Below are positions 33,474-42,939 of a stretch of 64,000 nucleotides of DNA, in pieces (within the stretch, counting starts at the first letter, position 1; every line of letters begins with the position of its first letter). A program made the translations under genes and the position numbers. This stretch comes from Halosimplex rubrum (GTDB taxonomy: Archaea > Halobacteriota > Halobacteria > Halobacteriales > Haloarculaceae), in contig NZ_CP058910.1 of the NCBI RefSeq assembly GCF_013415885.1, forward strand, positions 3,038,001 through 3,102,000, in the 5' to 3' direction. A model generated the notes under the pieces. That model ran no database searches. It worked only from the letters and a program-made list of their open reading frames with translations, and was not told the origin of the DNA.

Positions 33474-34793
33474 ATGAACGTGCGACGAGTGGACGCGCTG
33501 GACCCCGGCGAGCGGGCCGCGCTGTTCGACCGCGACGCGGGGGTCGACGCCGTCCGCGACGACGCCCGCGACATCGTCGACCGCGTGCGGTCCGAGGGCG
33601 ATGTCGCGATCAGGGACCTCTCGCGTGAGATCGACGGCGTCGAGGTCGGGAACGTCGACGTGACCGACCGCGTCGAACGCGCCGCCGAGGCGATCGACGA
33701 GGAGACCCGCGCGGCCATCGAGGACGCGGCAGCCAACATCCGCGAGTTCCACGAGCGTCAGCTGCCCGAGGACTGGACCGAGGACTTCGGCGGTCGCGAA
33801 CTCGGCCGACGCTTTCGGCCGCTGGACACGGTCGGCGTCTACGCCCCCGGCGGAACGGCCGCCTACCCCTCCAGCGTGCTGATGGGCGTGATCCCGGCGG
33901 TCGTCGCTGGCGTCGAGCACGTCGCCGTCGCGACCCCGCCGGCCGAGGAGATCAACCCGGTGACGCTGGCGGCCGCCGACATCGCCGGCGCTGACGCCGT
34001 CTACCAGGTCGGCGGCGCCCAGGCCGTCGCCGCGCTCGCCTACGGCACCGAGACGATAAACGCCGTCCAGAAGGTCGTCGGTCCCGGCAACCAGTGGGTC
34101 ACCGCCGCCAAGGCCGAAGTCCGGGGCGACGTGGAGATCGACTTCCTCGCGGGGCCGAGCGAGGTACTGGTCATCGCCGACGGGACGGCCGACCCGTCGC
34201 TCGTGGCGGCGGATCTGGTCGCCCAGGCCGAACACGGCGAGACGAGCTCCGTCGTCGCCGTCACCGACGACGAGGCGACCGCCGAGGCCGTCGCCGCGGC
34301 CGTCGACGACCACGCGACGGGCCGCGACCGCGAGGAGACGATCCGCGCGGCGCTCGACAACGACGCCAGCGGCGTCTTCCTCGCGCGGTCGATGCCCGAG
34401 GCGGTGCTGTTCGCCGAGGAGTACGCCCCCGAGCACCTCTCGATCCAGGCCGACGACGCCGAGGCGCTGCTCGACCGCATCCCGAGCGCCGGCAGCGCCT
34501 TCCTCGGCCCCTACAGCCCGGTCGCGGCCGGCGACTACGCGACCGGGACCAACCACGTCCTCCCGACAAACGGCAAGGCCCGTGTGACCGGCGGGCTCTC
34601 CGTCGACACCTTCCTGCGGTCCACCACCGTGCAGCGACTCTCCGAGGACGCGTTGGGCGACCTGCGCGACACCGTCACGACCTTGGCCAACGCCGAGGGG
34701 CTGGAGGCCCACGCCCACAGCGTCGACGCGCGCCTCGAGGCGGGCGCCGTCGACGGGGACGAGGACTCCGACGCAGACGGTACCGGCGAGTAG
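33474..34793 (+). CDS. hisD: Histidinol dehydrogenase
   Basis: A 439-residue enzyme oxidising histidinol to histidine in two NAD steps with zinc. Marks are VGVYAPGGTAAYPS, VGPGNQWVTAAK, DFLAGPSEVLV and the catalytic Glu-His in EEYAPEHLSI. ATG 33474 is chosen over an upstream ATG at 33447 because the family begins with the NVRRVDAL segment. A 15-residue acidic tail ends the protein. It stands alone. Confidence 0.95.
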   Translation: MNVRRVDALDPGERAALFDRDAGVDAVRDDARDIVDRVRSEGDVAIRDLSREIDGVEVGNVDVTDRVERAAEAIDEETRAAIEDAAANIREFHERQLPEDWTEDFGGRELGRRFRPLDTVGVYAPGGTAAYPSSVLMGVIPAVVAGVEHVAVATPPAEEINPVTLAAADIAGADAVYQVGGAQAVAALAYGTETINAVQKVVGPGNQWVTAAKAEVRGDVEIDFLAGPSEVLVIADGTADPSLVAADLVAQAEHGETSSVVAVTDDEATAEAVAAAVDDHATGRDREETIRAALDNDASGVFLARSMPEAVLFAEEYAPEHLSIQADDAEALLDRIPSAGSAFLGPYSPVAAGDYATGTNHVLPTNGKARVTGGLSVDTFLRSTTVQRLSEDALGDLRDTVTTLANAEGLEAHAHSVDARLEAGAVDGDEDSDADGTGE

Positions 34794-34875
34794 CGCCGGA
34801 TTACCCCTCGGGGTCGCGGGCGCGGCGGCGACGCGGGTCGTCAGGTCTTTCTGCGATAGCGCCGTTCGGTCGTGC

Positions 34876-35379
34876 ATGACAGCGGACGTACGCTATCGAC
34901 CGGCGAACGCCGGCGACGTGGCCGGCATCCAGCGAGTCGCCGACGACGCGTGGCACGCGGCCTACGAGGACGTCCTCGGCGAGGACGTGGTCGAGACGAT
35001 GCTCGACGAGTGGTACGGGGACGACGCCATCGAGGCCGGCGTCGAACACGAGGCCCAGGACTTCTTCGTCGCCGCCGTCGACGGCGAGGTGGTCGGCTAC
35101 GCCCACGCCGGCCCGCACCCGCCCCGGCGGGTCCACCAGGTGTATCGGCTCTACGTCGACCCCGACCACTGGCGCGAGGGGATCGCCCGGAACCTCCTCG
35201 CGGAGGTCGAACAGGCGCTGTACGACCGCGACGTGACCGCCTACGAGGCGGAGGTGCTGGCGGACAACGAGCGCGGGATCGCCTTCTACGAGGCCATCGG
35301 CTTCGAGCGCGTCGACGAGCAGGAGACCGACTTCGATGGCACCACCGCGACCGAGTACGTCTTCCAGAAGCGGCTGTAG
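34876..35379 (+). CDS. GNAT-family N-acetyltransferase
   Basis: A 167-residue GNAT. YRPANAGDVAGIQRVADDAW starts the fold, VYRLYVDPDHWREGIARNLL is motif A binding acetyl-CoA, and NERGIAFYEAIGFERV is motif B. The substrate is not evident. It lies after hisD with an 80-nt gap. Confidence 0.85.
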   Translation: MTADVRYRPANAGDVAGIQRVADDAWHAAYEDVLGEDVVETMLDEWYGDDAIEAGVEHEAQDFFVAAVDGEVVGYAHAGPHPPRRVHQVYRLYVDPDHWREGIARNLLAEVEQALYDRDVTAYEAEVLADNERGIAFYEAIGFERVDEQETDFDGTTATEYVFQKRL

Positions 35380-35472
35380 CCCGAGGCGCCGGGACGGGCG
35401 TTCCCGACGGAGACCGTGAGCCTCGGTTCGCCCGCCGTCAGGGTTAACACGTTCGGGACGGAACTGATGGGT

Positions 35473-35844
35473 ATGAGTTCCACGACGGAGGCCGACCCCG
35501 ACCCGGGCGGAGCGGGCATCGAGGTGACGGAGGCGGCCGCCGAGGAGGCCGTCTCGCTGCTCGACGACGAGGACATGGACACCGACGTGTCTGGACTGCG
35601 ACTGTTCGTCCAGCAGGGCGGCTGTGCGGGGCTGTCCTACGGGATGCGCTTCGAACTCGAGCCCGACGACGACGACACCGTCCACGAACACCACGGGCTG
35701 CGCGTGTTCGTCGACCCGGCGAGCATCGACTACGTGGAGGGCTCGGTGCTGGACTTCGAGGGCGGGCTGCAGGGCGAGGGGTTCCACGTCGAGAACCCCA
35801 ACGTGGTCAGCGAGTGCGGCTGCGGCGAGAGCTTCCGGACCTAG
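35473..35844 (+). CDS. HesB/IscA-family iron-sulfur carrier
   Basis: A 123-residue A-type carrier. The three conserved Cys are in QQGGCAG and SECGCGESF, and the fold runs through [20 protein letters not shown]. It delivers Fe-S clusters or iron. An ATG two codons earlier (35467) is an alternative start. Its TAG stop overlaps the dodecin stop of the opposite strand within one CTAG. Confidence 0.9.
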   Translation: MSSTTEADPDPGGAGIEVTEAAAEEAVSLLDDEDMDTDVSGLRLFVQQGGCAGLSYGMRFELEPDDDDTVHEHHGLRVFVDPASIDYVEGSVLDFEGGLQGEGFHVENPNVVSECGCGESFRT

Positions 35845-36041
35845 TCCTCGAGTTCGAACGCCACCTCGACCTCGGCCTGGTACTCCCGGTCTTCGACGCT
35901 GGCGACTTCGACGCCCATCTCCTCGACCTCGATCCACTTGACGTTCTGGAGCGTCGCTTCGGCGCGGTCGACGGCGTCGTCGACCGCCTCGTCGAAGCTC
36001 TCGGTGCTGGTCCCGATCAGCGTTATCTTCTTGAAAACCAT
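35841..36041 (-). CDS. Dodecin (flavin-binding)
   Basis: A 66-residue dodecin: [14 protein letters not shown], then a helix and NVKWIEVEE with Trp36, the residue that stacks on flavin in the Halobacterium protein, and a final edge strand. It forms a dodecamer that stores riboflavin-type molecules. ATG 36041 starts the first strand. Convergent with the HesB gene, sharing CTAG. Confidence 0.93.
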   Translation of the reverse strand: MVFKKITLIGTSTESFDEAVDDAVDRAEATLQNVKWIEVEEMGVEVASVEDREYQAEVEVAFELED

Positions 36042-36144
36042 CGCAGTGTGCGATACGGCCCCACGGTACAAAAGGTTCGGCCGACCGACGGAGCCGGTGG
36101 GATCTGACGGCCGTCGCCGACGTGCGGTGCTCGGGGGCGACCGC

Positions 36145-36798
36145 TCAGGCCGCCCGCTGGTCGAGCCGGTTCTGGATGTACTGGGAGATGCCGTTGAGGT
36201 GGGCGGTGCCCCAGGTGGCGACGACGACGGCGCCGAGGGTGTTGTAGACGAGGTCCCACAGCGAGTCCTCCAGCCCGTACTGGGTGAGGATGGTATCGGT
36301 TCCCAGCAGGGTCGCGACGTACCCGATGGTGAACTCGATGATCTCCCAGAAGACGCCGTAGGCGAGGACGAACAGGAGGATGAAGACGAAGACGAACCTG
36401 GGCGGCAGGTTGATCTGGTCGGAGTGTTCGTCGAGCGCGCGGACGGTGGCGTAGCCGACGCCCGCGATCACGGACGACGACAGCGCGTGGGTCATGTGGT
36501 CCCACCACCAGACGCTCTGGTAGAAGCTCTCTCCGCCGGTGCCGATCGTCCCGAGCGCGTGGAGGAACACGGCGCTGGTGATCCACAGCGTCAGGCCGGC
36601 GTCCAGCGGAACGCCGTAGTCGCGTTCGAGCACCGGCACGAGCTGTGCGATCAGCAGCGCGATGCCCGCGTTGGCCATGATCTTCACGTTCAGCTTCCAG
36701 ACGCCGTAGAGGAAGACGCCGAGCATGACCAACTCCATCAGCCAGGTGAGCTGGCGCTGGCGGCGCGCGGTGATGCCGAGCCGGTCGCGGAGCCTCAT
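36145..36798 (-). CDS. YjdF/DUF2238-like integral membrane protein
   Basis: A 217-residue protein with about six membrane segments. [27 protein letters not shown] and DLVYNTLGA match the pattern of the DUF2238/YjdF family: conserved Asp-His, Trp-Glu and Asp-Asn within helices. The function is unknown. Its start overlaps the stop of the preceding gene by 4 nt (ATGA). Confidence 0.78.
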   Translation of the reverse strand: MRLRDRLGITARRQRQLTWLMELVMLGVFLYGVWKLNVKIMANAGIALLIAQLVPVLERDYGVPLDAGLTLWITSAVFLHALGTIGTGGESFYQSVWWWDHMTHALSSSVIAGVGYATVRALDEHSDQINLPPRFVFVFILLFVLAYGVFWEIIEFTIGYVATLLGTDTILTQYGLEDSLWDLVYNTLGAVVVATWGTAHLNGISQYIQNRLDQRAA

Positions 36799-37433
36799 GC
36801 GACGCCTCCCTCGACCCGCTCGGAGACGGTCGCTCGCCGGCGGACGTACACCTGGAAGACGAGCCCGGCGACGAGCCCGGCAACGCCCGAGCCGACGAAC
36901 TCGACCATGAGTTCGTGTTCGATCTGGTCGAGATCGGCGTCACTGAGCAGGCCGTCGGGGCCGGGTTCGAGCAGCAGCGTCGTCCCGAGGTGGACGTCCG
37001 AGCCCCAGCGGGCGAGCGCCCACAGCCCCGCCGCGGCCAGTGTCGTGACGACGACGAACAGGACGGCGAAGCCGACGCTCATCTCGATCGGTGTGAACAG
37101 GTGGAGATTCACGGCCACCAGCAGTGCGAAGGCGGCGATCGAGAGGTACACCGCGATAGTACTGGTCATCCGAACGGTCACGAGCGCGCGGGCGACGACC
37201 GGGAGCCCCGCGAGCAGGACGACCTCCGCGGGCGCCATCGCCCGCGGGTTGCGCCGCACCAGCGCCGGAAGCGCGGCGACGGTACCGACGGTCACGGCGA
37301 AGGCCGCCCACAGCAGGTCGCCGTCCAGCAGGCTCTCGACAGTCACGAGGCCGAACACGCCGACGAGCACCCAGCCGATGGCGGCGTTGAGCCGCGTGTC
37401 CGTCAGCAGTTCACCGAGGTCCCTCTGTGCCAT
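36795..37433 (-). CDS. Integral membrane protein, partner of YjdF-like gene
   Basis: A 212-residue protein with about six hydrophobic segments, not recognised. An acidic loop around residues 155-175 lies before the last segment. The 4-nt ATGA overlap shows translational coupling with the YjdF-like gene, so the two products probably work together in the membrane. Confidence 0.7.
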   Translation of the reverse strand: MAQRDLGELLTDTRLNAAIGWVLVGVFGLVTVESLLDGDLLWAAFAVTVGTVAALPALVRRNPRAMAPAEVVLLAGLPVVARALVTVRMTSTIAVYLSIAAFALLVAVNLHLFTPIEMSVGFAVLFVVVTTLAAAGLWALARWGSDVHLGTTLLLEPGPDGLLSDADLDQIEHELMVEFVGSGVAGLVAGLVFQVYVRRRATVSERVEGGVA

Positions 37434-37515
37434 CTATACCCTCAGGGATTCGGCTCCACCAATGAAACGCTACCGGCTCGCCGGGTTCGGCCGACGCGGA
37501 GAAACCCGCGGCCGG

Positions 37516-37824
37516 TCAGGCCGCGTTACGGTGACAGGCGACCTCGTACTCCCCGTCTTCGTCGACGCCCATGATCGCCCACTCGTAGTCCGGGTCGGCG
37601 GCTTCGAGGCGTCGTTCGAGTTCGGGTACGTCCTCGGACCAGGCGACGAAACACCGGTACTCGCCCGAGTCGGGCGTCTCGTCGAACTCCTCGGCCGGTG
37701 TGACGTGGACGCTCCGCCACTTGCGCTCGGCCAGGTACTCGCCGCCGCTGTCGGTCACCGTGTATCCGAGGTCTGCGAAGATCGACCGGGCCTTCTCGTC
37801 GAGGTGCTTGGTAACAGCCCTCAT
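37516..37824 (-). CDS. Small conserved-looking protein of unknown function
   Basis: A 102-residue acidic protein. An N-terminal helix (TKHLDEKARSIFADLG) resembles the opening of haloarchaeal conserved proteins; strands follow to FVAWSEDVPELERRL. No metal or catalytic motif is apparent. ATG 37824 is favoured over longer frames because the upstream residues are basic and low in acidic residues. Confidence 0.68.
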   Translation of the reverse strand: MRAVTKHLDEKARSIFADLGYTVTDSGGEYLAERKWRSVHVTPAEEFDETPDSGEYRCFVAWSEDVPELERRLEAADPDYEWAIMGVDEDGEYEVACHRNAA

Positions 37825-37986
37825 TCGTGTCACGATACCGCGGGACCCGGTATAAACCTTCCTACGGTTCACGGGATCCGGGGGCGCGGACGCGCCCCTG
37901 CGAGTCGGTAGCGGCGTATTACGCGGGGTCGGCGGCCGCCAGGTGCGGACGCCGGACGGCGTCCGGGAGGAAACGGTCGGTCGCCG

Positions 37987-38226
37987 TCACTCGTGGGCCG
38001 CGTCCCACTCGTCGGGTTTCTTGAGGTTGCCGCAGTCGTTGCACTTGATCCGTCCCATCGAGTCCATCGCGGTGCGGAAGGAGTCGCAGTTGCCGCAGAA
38101 GTAGCCCCAGCGACGCTCCCGGTCGGGCGTCCGGTAGACGACGAAGAAGGGGCCCTCCGCCCCTCGCTCGGCGTCCTCGGTGTCGACGTACAGCGTCTCC
38201 GCGTCGGGACCGGTCTTCGTCTCCAT
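37987..38226 (-). CDS. Small zinc-ribbon protein, probably DUF5816 type
   Basis: A 79-residue protein. FFVVYRTPDRERRWGYFCG leads into two Cys pairs, FCGNC and KCNDCG, a zinc ribbon. I believe it is the haloarchaeal DUF5816 family, from memory of its sequence. The function is unknown. Confidence 0.72.
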   Translation of the reverse strand: METKTGPDAETLYVDTEDAERGAEGPFFVVYRTPDRERRWGYFCGNCDSFRTAMDSMGRIKCNDCGNLKKPDEWDAAHE

Positions 38227-38403
38227 GTGCCCAGAGAGGGCCACGCGGCCCAAAGTCCTTCCGTCCGTGGCAGGTGCGACCGGACGGGCGACCGGACCCC
38301 TCTCAGCGGCTGACCGGCATCCGCGGCGCGCCCATCGCGGGGTCGGCCTGCGACCGACCGGCCACCGAAGACGATATGCCCCGTGGAGGCCTCGATCCGA
38401 CGG

Positions 38404-39759
38404 ATGTCGCCCCGCCTCCTCCACTACTCCGACATCGAGAACGCCTACAACACGCCCGAACGGGTCGCCCGCGTCGCGGGCCTGCTGGCCGACCGCCGTG
38501 GACCCGACGCGCTCGTCGCGGGTTCGGGCGACGACACGGGTCCCGGCGTCCTCTCGCTGGTCAGCGACGGCCGCCAGTCGCTGGACTTCTTCGAGGCGGT
38601 CGAACCCCACGTCGAGACGGTCGGCAACCACGACTTCGACCACGGCTTCGACGCGCTGCGGCGCGTGGTCGCCGACTCCCCCCAGCGGTGGTCGCTCGCC
38701 AACGTCGAGCTGGACGGCGAGCGCTTCGGCGCCGACGCGGGCATCGAGGCCGGCGTCCTCGTCGACCTGTCTGACGCGACGGTCGGCGTCGTCGGCGTCC
38801 TCGACCCCGCGACGACGGAGATGACACCCGGCACCGACGCGCTGGACTTTTCGGACCCGGTCGACGCGGTGGCTCGGGCGGAACCACGGCTTCGCGAGGC
38901 GGGCGCCGACCGCGTGGTCGCGCTCGCGCACACGAACGACGACGACGCCCGCGCGGTCGCCGCGGACACGGGCGTCGACGCCGTGCTCGCGGGCCACTCG
39001 CACCACCAGCACGCGACCGCTATCGACGGCACGCCGCTCACCCGACCGGGCGCGACCGGGGGGTACGTCTACGAGGTCGACCTCGACACCGGCGGCGTGA
39101 CCTGCCACGACACCGCGACGGCCGACCCCGACCCCGCCGTCGCGGCCGCGCTCCGCGAGCGGGTCGCCGCCAACGACCTGGACGAGGTGGTCGCCCACGT
39201 CGAGGACCCCCTCTCGCGGGACCGCGAGCGCCGCCTCGGCGGGGAGTGGCGACTGGGCAACTTCGTCGCCGACGCCTACCGCTGGAAGACCGGCGCCGAC
39301 GTGGCGCTCCAGAACGGCGGCGGGATCCGCGAGGGACCGCCCCTGTCGGGCGAGGTGACCGTCGCCGACCTGATCAGCGTCAGCCCGTTCGAGGAGCCGG
39401 TCGTCGTCGCCTCGGTCACCGGCGCGGAACTGCGGTCGGTCGTCGCCGAGGCGGACGGTCGCGCCGTCGACGGGCTGAACGACTACTGGTACGGGCACGT
39501 CAGCGGCATGCGCGTCGCCGCCGAGAACGGCGGTTACGAGCCGTACGTCGGCGGCGAACCCGTCGAGACCGGCGAGCGCTACACCGTCGCGGTCCCGAAC
39601 TACGTCCTGATCACCGACCTGGAGTTCCCGACGCTGACCGAAGCCCACGCGGTCGAGCGCTACGCCCTCCAGTACGAGGTCGTCGTCGAGTACGCCCGCG
39701 AGTCCGGCGTCGACGCGCCGCTGGAGGGGCGGATCCCGGACGCGGTCGCCGCGGAGTGA
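38404..39759 (+). CDS. 5'-nucleotidase / calcineurin-like phosphatase family protein
   Basis: A 451-residue two-domain protein. The N-terminal metallophosphatase domain has GSGDDTGPG, GNHDFDHG and GHSHH metal motifs. The C-terminal UshA-type substrate domain has NGGGIREG and LISVSPFEE. No signal peptide is visible, so it acts in the cytoplasm. The first metal motif, usually DxH, reads DIE (HYSDIENAY), so the usual His ligand is missing. ATG 38404 begins the first strand. Confidence 0.85.
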   Translation: MSPRLLHYSDIENAYNTPERVARVAGLLADRRGPDALVAGSGDDTGPGVLSLVSDGRQSLDFFEAVEPHVETVGNHDFDHGFDALRRVVADSPQRWSLANVELDGERFGADAGIEAGVLVDLSDATVGVVGVLDPATTEMTPGTDALDFSDPVDAVARAEPRLREAGADRVVALAHTNDDDARAVAADTGVDAVLAGHSHHQHATAIDGTPLTRPGATGGYVYEVDLDTGGVTCHDTATADPDPAVAAALRERVAANDLDEVVAHVEDPLSRDRERRLGGEWRLGNFVADAYRWKTGADVALQNGGGIREGPPLSGEVTVADLISVSPFEEPVVVASVTGAELRSVVAEADGRAVDGLNDYWYGHVSGMRVAAENGGYEPYVGGEPVETGERYTVAVPNYVLITDLEFPTLTEAHAVERYALQYEVVVEYARESGVDAPLEGRIPDAVAAE

Positions 39760-39839
39760 GCGGTGGCGCGCGACCGGAACGATCGGCCCGGCGAGCCCAA
39801 TGGAAAGCTTCAGGCGGTGGGGCCGAGTACCCTCCGGCG

Positions 39840-40241
39840 ATGACGCAGGTCGTCGTCCCGGTCCGCTACCCGCTCTCGGAACACTCCAGGGCGACGCTCG
39901 CCCGGGCCATCGAGATCGTCGAGGAGCGCGGCGGCCAGCTCACCGTGCTCCACGTCAACCAGTACCAGGACAACCACCAGCCCACGCGGCGCGACCTGAA
40001 AGATGCCGTCGAGCGCGAGTTCGGCCGGGTGCCCGACACCCGCTACGTCGTCCGCCAGGGGCTGCTCGTCGAGGAGACGCTGCTCGACGAGATCGTCGCC
40101 GAGGACGCAGACATCGTCGTCATCGGCAAGAAACAGGCCGGTCGCTGGCGGCGGATGATCCGCCGGCTGGTCGACGACCCCGACATCGAGACGTTCCTGC
40201 GCGAGGAACTGGACTGCGACGTGGTCACCGCCGAGCGCTGA
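39840..40241 (+). CDS. Universal stress protein family
   Basis: A 133-residue UspA-like protein: VVVPVRYPLSEHSRATLARA, TVLHVNQYQ and IVVIGKKQAGRWRRMI. The usual ATP loop G-x2-G-x9-G-(S/T) is altered, with Lys/Arg in place of Ser, so nucleotide binding is uncertain. It lies 80 nt after the phosphatase gene on the same strand. Confidence 0.8.
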   Translation: MTQVVVPVRYPLSEHSRATLARAIEIVEERGGQLTVLHVNQYQDNHQPTRRDLKDAVEREFGRVPDTRYVVRQGLLVEETLLDEIVAEDADIVVIGKKQAGRWRRMIRRLVDDPDIETFLREELDCDVVTAER

Positions 40242-40262
40242 CCGCCACCCGCCGAATCCACT

Positions 40263-41408
40263 TCAGGGCCGCTCGTCGTCGTCCGCCGACGGGTCGTGCG
40301 GTCGGTCGGACGGTCGATCGACCGCGTCGACGGTGTCGTCCGCGTTCGGCCGCTCGCGGTTCGGTCGTTTCGGCCGGCCGTCCGCCGGTCGGTCAGCGAC
40401 GTCGACCTGCATCTCGCCGCTGGTCTCGTCGAAGACGTGGTGTTGGTGGGGGTAGGCGATCTCCACGTCCTCGTCGACGATGGCCTCGTCGACCGCGGTC
40501 TGGATCTTCGACCGGACGCGCAGCAGCCAGTACGGTTCTTCCACCCAGTAGCGCAGCCGGAGGTTGATCCCGTGGTCGCCGAAGGCGTCGATGTAGCAGG
40601 TCGGCCCCGCGGGGTAGCGGGCGGCGCCGACCCGGATCGCCGGGCCGCCGCTCACGACGCCGTCCAGGTCGCGGGCCGCGTCCTCGATCAGCTGTCGGGC
40701 GCGGGGCACGTCGCTCTCGTAGGTGACCAGGATGTCCAGCGACTGTCGGGTCCGGGTGTCCTCGGCGGAGTAGTTGACCACGTCGCGCTCGCGCATCGTC
40801 CCGTTCGGGATGACGATGAACGTGTTGTCGAGCGTGAACACCTTGGTGTAGCGGAGCGTGATGTCCTCGACGAACGCCCGCTGGTTGCGGTCGGCGAGTT
40901 CGATCATGTCGCCGATCTCGTAGGGCTGGTCGGCCAGCAGGAAGACGCCGCCGATGACGCTGCCGACGATCGGCGCGAGGATGACACCGATCACCGCCGA
41001 GAAGACGGCGACCGACAGCGTCAGGTCGGCCAGTTCGTAGCCGTAGACGCCCATGATCGTCAGCGCCGCGAAGACGAAGACGAGCGCGCGGATCCCGCGG
41101 AGCGCGGTCCGGGTGAGGCTCGGTCGACGGAAGCGACGGGCGATCCGCCGGCCGAGCAGCTGGACGAGCAGCTGCGAGACCGCGTAGGCGAGTGCGAGGA
41201 CGACCACCGACTGGGCGAGCTGGATCACTGGCGTCGGCGTCGCGTCGAGGATCTGCACCATCCAGTCGGGGAGCCACGAGAGGGCCGTCGCCGTGCCGGG
41301 GACGCTCGAATTCCCGGCGGTCGTCGCCGTGCCGCCGGACGCTGCGGTCCCGTCCGGTGCCGCCGTCTGGCCGATGGCGACCGACAGCGCTCGCGCCCAC
41401 TGGACCAT
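40263..41408 (-). CDS. MscS-family mechanosensitive channel
   Basis: A 381-residue membrane protein. Three or four helices at about 60-175 end in the pore-lining helix and GSVIGGVFLLADQPYEIGD, the MscS signature. The beta domain VEDITLRYTKVFTLDNTFIVIPNG and the C-terminal alpha/beta domain follow. An acidic tail of about 60 residues is added. It would release solutes during osmotic downshock. Confidence 0.9.
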   Translation of the reverse strand: MVQWARALSVAIGQTAAPDGTAASGGTATTAGNSSVPGTATALSWLPDWMVQILDATPTPVIQLAQSVVVLALAYAVSQLLVQLLGRRIARRFRRPSLTRTALRGIRALVFVFAALTIMGVYGYELADLTLSVAVFSAVIGVILAPIVGSVIGGVFLLADQPYEIGDMIELADRNQRAFVEDITLRYTKVFTLDNTFIVIPNGTMRERDVVNYSAEDTRTRQSLDILVTYESDVPRARQLIEDAARDLDGVVSGGPAIRVGAARYPAGPTCYIDAFGDHGINLRLRYWVEEPYWLLRVRSKIQTAVDEAIVDEDVEIAYPHQHHVFDETSGEMQVDVADRPADGRPKRPNRERPNADDTVDAVDRPSDRPHDPSADDDERP

Positions 41409-41602
41409 GGCATGGTGTCCATCGCACCCAGCAAAAAGGGTTGTGTCACAGGCAGTCCGGGCGACGGCGGCCCGGTCGTTCGTCGCCGCTATCCACCGCC
41501 GCTACCGGGTCCTGCCCGAGCGCATCGAGCGGGCCCGCGCGGTGCGACAGACCGAAGACAACGCGTCGACGGTCACTCTCCCGCGGTCGCCCCCGGCCGC
41601 GA

Positions 41603-41839
41603 TCACTCGGTTTCACCGCCGGTGCCGGCCAGCGGCGACGCGCCGGCGACGATCGCGCCCGCGGCCAGGATGGCCGCCGACAGCGCGACGAAGTCACCGC
41701 TCGGCGTGTACCCCGCCAGTCCGGCCCCCACGTCGACGATGAACACCGTGACGAAGAAGCTGAGGATGGCGAACACCAGCAGTACGAGCGACGCGACGAT
41801 ACTCCCGACGAGCGCTCCGAACGAATCGAGGATTCCCAT
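41603..41839 (-). CDS. Small membrane protein (78 residues)
   Basis: A 78-residue protein with two hydrophobic helices (about 8-32 and 48-68) joined by a short loop. It resembles the DUF1328-like class of tiny membrane proteins only in layout. Not recognised. Confidence 0.6.
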   Translation of the reverse strand: MGILDSFGALVGSIVASLVLLVFAILSFFVTVFIVDVGAGLAGYTPSGDFVALSAAILAAGAIVAGASPLAGTGGETE

Positions 41840-41906
41840 ACACTTGCCTCCGGCTCCCGTTCTCCGACCGGACACTAATGGGTTGGGCTCGAAGCGAGCC
41901 GTGGAC

Positions 41907-42758
41907 TCAGAACTCGTGGACCCGCTCGTCGGTGATGGCCGCGTCGAGCAGGCGGGTGGGCGTCGCGTCGTAGGCGGGGTTCTCGACGGCGAAGCCGTCG
42001 GCGGGTTCGCGGATGACCTCGCTGGCCGAGCGGTGTTCGTTCTCGAAGGCGAACCCGCCGGTGACGACCTTCGCCTCGGCGCCGACGACTCGGACGGGTA
42101 CGCCCGCGTCGCTCGCGGTCGCCGCCAGCGGGTAGGTGCCGATGCGGTTGTACAGCGTGTCCTCGACGATGCAGTCCATCCCGACGACGACCTGGTCGAT
42201 CTCCGGGAGGAAGTGGCCGGCCGCACCGTCGACGACGAGGTGCGCCTCGACGCCGTCCAGCTCGGCCAGGGTGCGGACCATCTTGCGCCCCAGATAGCGC
42301 GGGCGCGCCTCGGTGCAGTACACTTCCAGCTGGGCGCCCGCGTCGACGGTCCGTTCGATGGCTTCGAGGACGGTCGATGAGTAGTCGTGCGTGAGCAGCG
42401 TCGTCCCGTCTTCGAGGTACTCGACGGCCCGCTCGGCGGCCCGTTCCTTGGCCGACTCCACGCGGTCGACGACCGACTCGACGGCGTCGCGAGTCGTCTC
42501 CTTCGCCGATTCGACGGCGTCGGCGTCGGCGTCCTCGACGGTCGAGATGATCTCCCGCTGGGTGGTCTGTAGGGAGGCGTGAGAGGGGTTGGCCCGCCGG
42601 AGGGCGTGACTGTTGCGTTCGAGCGTCCGGACGTACTCCTCGACGGTCGGGTACTCCCGCTCGGTGAGCGCGAGCAGCGCCTCGGCCGCCTTCACCGCGA
42701 CGACGGACGAACTGTGCGTCTGCATGTCCGCGATCTCCTCGACCGTCTCGTCTATCAT
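41907..42758 (-). CDS. eIF2B-alpha / ribose-1,5-bisphosphate isomerase-like protein
   Basis: A 283-residue protein. The first 125 residues are helical; the rest is a Rossmann-like domain with LLTHDYSSTVLEAI, VYCTEARPRYLGRKM, VVVGMDCIVEDTLYNRIGTY and a late Phe-Glu-Asn region. It belongs to the IF2B family, whose archaeal members include ribose-1,5-bisphosphate isomerase of the AMP pathway. The helical extension is longer and more acidic than usual. No Rubisco or AMP phosphorylase gene is in the window. Confidence 0.8.
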   Translation of the reverse strand: MIDETVEEIADMQTHSSSVVAVKAAEALLALTEREYPTVEEYVRTLERNSHALRRANPSHASLQTTQREIISTVEDADADAVESAKETTRDAVESVVDRVESAKERAAERAVEYLEDGTTLLTHDYSSTVLEAIERTVDAGAQLEVYCTEARPRYLGRKMVRTLAELDGVEAHLVVDGAAGHFLPEIDQVVVGMDCIVEDTLYNRIGTYPLAATASDAGVPVRVVGAEAKVVTGGFAFENEHRSASEVIREPADGFAVENPAYDATPTRLLDAAITDERVHEF

Positions 42759-42939
42759 GCTAGAGCCGTCGCCGCTCGCGCTCAAAGGCTTTCCCCCTGC
42801 CGATCGCGGCCGATGCGGTCGCCCTCCCCGGACACCGTTCGGCGACCGCCTCTCGGGCCGCGAACGCCCGCCCCAGTTCTATCGATTCTGATACTCCCGC
42901 CGAAGCTGGTTTAGTCCCGGCTCGCGCTACCACGGGTAC

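Noticed and set aside
41409-41602. Protein fragment between the MscS and small membrane genes
   Set aside because: Frames here are short and basic with no start. The stretch looks like plain intergenic DNA.
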